The notes below the pieces were generated by a model. The model saw only the letters and a list, made by a program, of their open reading frames with translations. It was not told the DNA's origin and did no database searches. Below, piece after piece: positions 63,274-64,000 of a stretch of 64,000 nucleotides of DNA. The position numbers were made by a program, and so were the translations under genes. Every line of letters begins with the position of its first letter. Position 1 is the first letter of the stretch. Origin of the DNA: CAYGAW01 sp964347945 (lineage in GTDB: Bacteria; Chloroflexota; Anaerolineae; UBA7937; B3-Chlor); the NCBI GenBank assembly GCA_964347945.1, contig CAYGAW010000055.1, forward strand, positions 1-64,000. Direction: 5' to 3'.

Positions 63274-63720
63274 CTAGATGCCATACTCACTCAGGGCCTC
63301 TGAGAACCTCTCTGCTCGTTCCTCGATACCGGATTCCTGTCTCGCCCAACGCTGTGGATTCCAGATCTCGAGACGTGTCGCAACACCGACGAGCACCACC
63401 TCATCGCCCAATTCTGCATAGCGCCGCAGATGGTCCGGGACCTCTATTAGTCCATCAGACTCGAGGCTACCGATCGAAGCCCCCCCGTAGACATGCCGCT
63501 GGAACATCCGAGCAGCTTCTCGCAAGAATGTGGTCCCATGGTCGATCCGGTCCGACAGTTCCTTCCACCGATCACGAGGGAAAATGGCCACGCAGTGATC
63601 CAACCCTCTGGTCATGACAAACCCCGGCTGCAGAGCCTTCCCTATCTCAGCGGGCACAACAAGACCCTCACCAGAAAGCCGTATGCCTTCGTAAGTACCC
63701 AGCAACAGATCACCTACCAC
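63274..63720 (-). CDS. mraZ: MraZ-like transcriptional regulator/division protein
   Basis: A protein of up to 148 residues with the two-fold MraZ/SpoVT-AbrB-like pattern: 'LLGTYEGIRLSGEGLVVPAEI', 'GFVMTRGLDHCVAIFPRDRW', 'GGASIGSLESDGLIEVPDHL' and 'VVLVGVATRLEIWNPQRW'. MraZ represses its own division/wall (dcw) cluster in other bacteria; here it precedes the amidase and ftsZ instead of mraW/ftsL. The start is uncertain: GTG 63720 fits a GGGAGGT, while a TTG at 63705 follows an AGGTGATC SD and gives a more usual N-terminus. Confidence 0.82.
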   Translation of the reverse strand: MVGDLLLGTYEGIRLSGEGLVVPAEIGKALQPGFVMTRGLDHCVAIFPRDRWKELSDRIDHGTTFLREAARMFQRHVYGGASIGSLESDGLIEVPDHLRRYAELGDEVVLVGVATRLEIWNPQRWARQESGIEERAERFSEALSEYGI

Positions 63721-63735
63721 GCCTCCGCCACCTCC

Positions 63736-64000
63736 CTACCGTCTGAGCCTGCCGAGGCGAGCTCTGACCAGCTCCTTCACATCGCGGAGAAGTAGATCCA
63801 GTTCGTGCTCCAATCCCTGGTACACGTCGCGGGTATCCTGCTCAGCTCGCTGGAGAAGTCGCGCTGCCTCCTGCTCCGCCGCTTCCAGCACCTCCTGGGC
63901 TCGAACCTCGGCCATCTTCGCCAGTTGGGTCTGGTCGAGAATCAGAGCCGCCTCGCGCTCCGCCCGTTGTCTAATCTCCTCAGCCTCTACCTCTGCCCTC
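63736..64000 (-). CDS. Coiled-coil protein, partial at the window edge
   Basis: The last 87 codons of a minus-strand gene end at TAG 63738-63736, 15 bases before mraZ. The residues form one continuous Ala/Glu/Arg/Gln-rich helix ('RAEVEAEEIRQRAEREAAL...RVLEAAEQEAARLLQRAEQ'-like heptads) and a shorter second helix ending 'VRARLGRLRR'. This looks like the C-terminus of a DivIVA-like or SbcC/F0-b-like coiled-coil protein; DivIVA would suit the division context. The N-terminal part lies beyond base 64000. No start codon is in the window. Confidence 0.6.
   Translation of the reverse strand, partial: RAEVEAEEIRQRAEREAALILDQTQLAKMAEVRAQEVLEAAEQEAARLLQRAEQDTRDVYQGLEHELDLLLRDVKELVRARLGRLRR

Overview
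The window reads as a chromosomal segment of an uncultured bacterium, most likely Chloroflexota (Anaerolineae-like). I infer this from gene content, not from a search: exported proteins with Pro/Thr linkers and LysM domains, paired 'TGH...QYFxRAR' wall modules, three PTPS-related membrane proteins, a membrane baseplate-J-like protein, soluble kinase/propeller proteins, and frequent TTG/GTG starts. No outer-membrane genes are seen, and an LPxTG-like sorting tail plus an LCP protein suit a single-membrane envelope. There are no insertion sequences, phage genes or CRISPR arrays.

Layout. (1) 101-8289, minus: an operon read from a strong promoter (TTGACA-17-TAGAAT), alaS - FtsA/PilM-like ATPase - membrane baseplate-J-like protein - ruvX - mltG - substrate-binding lipoprotein. 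(2) 8482-20313, plus: rplY, mreBCD, a decayed module fragment, a large DUF2723 GT-C protein, mrdA (PBP2), rodA and gltX, i.e. a wall-elongation cluster. (3) 20291-23998: tRNA-Gln, then a soluble Ser/Thr kinase with a PQQ propeller, a PP2C phosphatase and an 88-residue protein. (4) 24009-29522: an 8-oxoguanine-deaminase-like amidohydrolase, a lipoprotein, prfB with its programmed +1 frameshift, ftsY, and divergently a DPM1/ALG5-like glycosyltransferase and a DUF503 protein. (5) 29623-37364, minus: three PTPS-related membrane proteins behind two zinc alcohol dehydrogenases and a cupin. (6) 37452-37698, minus: a candidate structured non-coding RNA with its own promoter and terminator. (7) 37762-40111, plus: GNAT/CelD-like protein and MshA-like glycosyltransferase. 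(8) 40200-43756, minus: clpX, clpP, tig, tRNA-Gly, tRNA-Leu. (9) 43881-51730: exported glutamine-amidotransferase-like lipoprotein, subtilase, PP2C-like/propeller membrane protein, SH3 wall protein, LCP protein and an LPxTG-like protein. (10) 51808-64000, minus: wall-hydrolase and LysM region, mraZ - PGRP amidase - ftsZ - LysM proteins, and a GH/SpoIID/GH fusion.

The common theme is building, remodelling and dividing the cell wall: MreBCD-RodA-PBP2 elongation, MltG, SpoIID-like, amidase and LysM enzymes, LCP attachment, and FtsZ/FtsA-like/MraZ division functions, with kinase/phosphatase signalling and Clp proteolysis nearby.

The most unusual items are the candidate RNA at 37452-37663; an FtsZ whose T7-loop acidic residues are replaced although its GTP-binding motifs are intact; the 1042-residue fusion with a Glu-to-Gln change at the SpoIID site and a degenerate second barrel; an exported GATase-like protein lacking the usual His and Glu; and genes whose -10 boxes lie about 10 nt before the start codon, which implies leaderless mRNAs.
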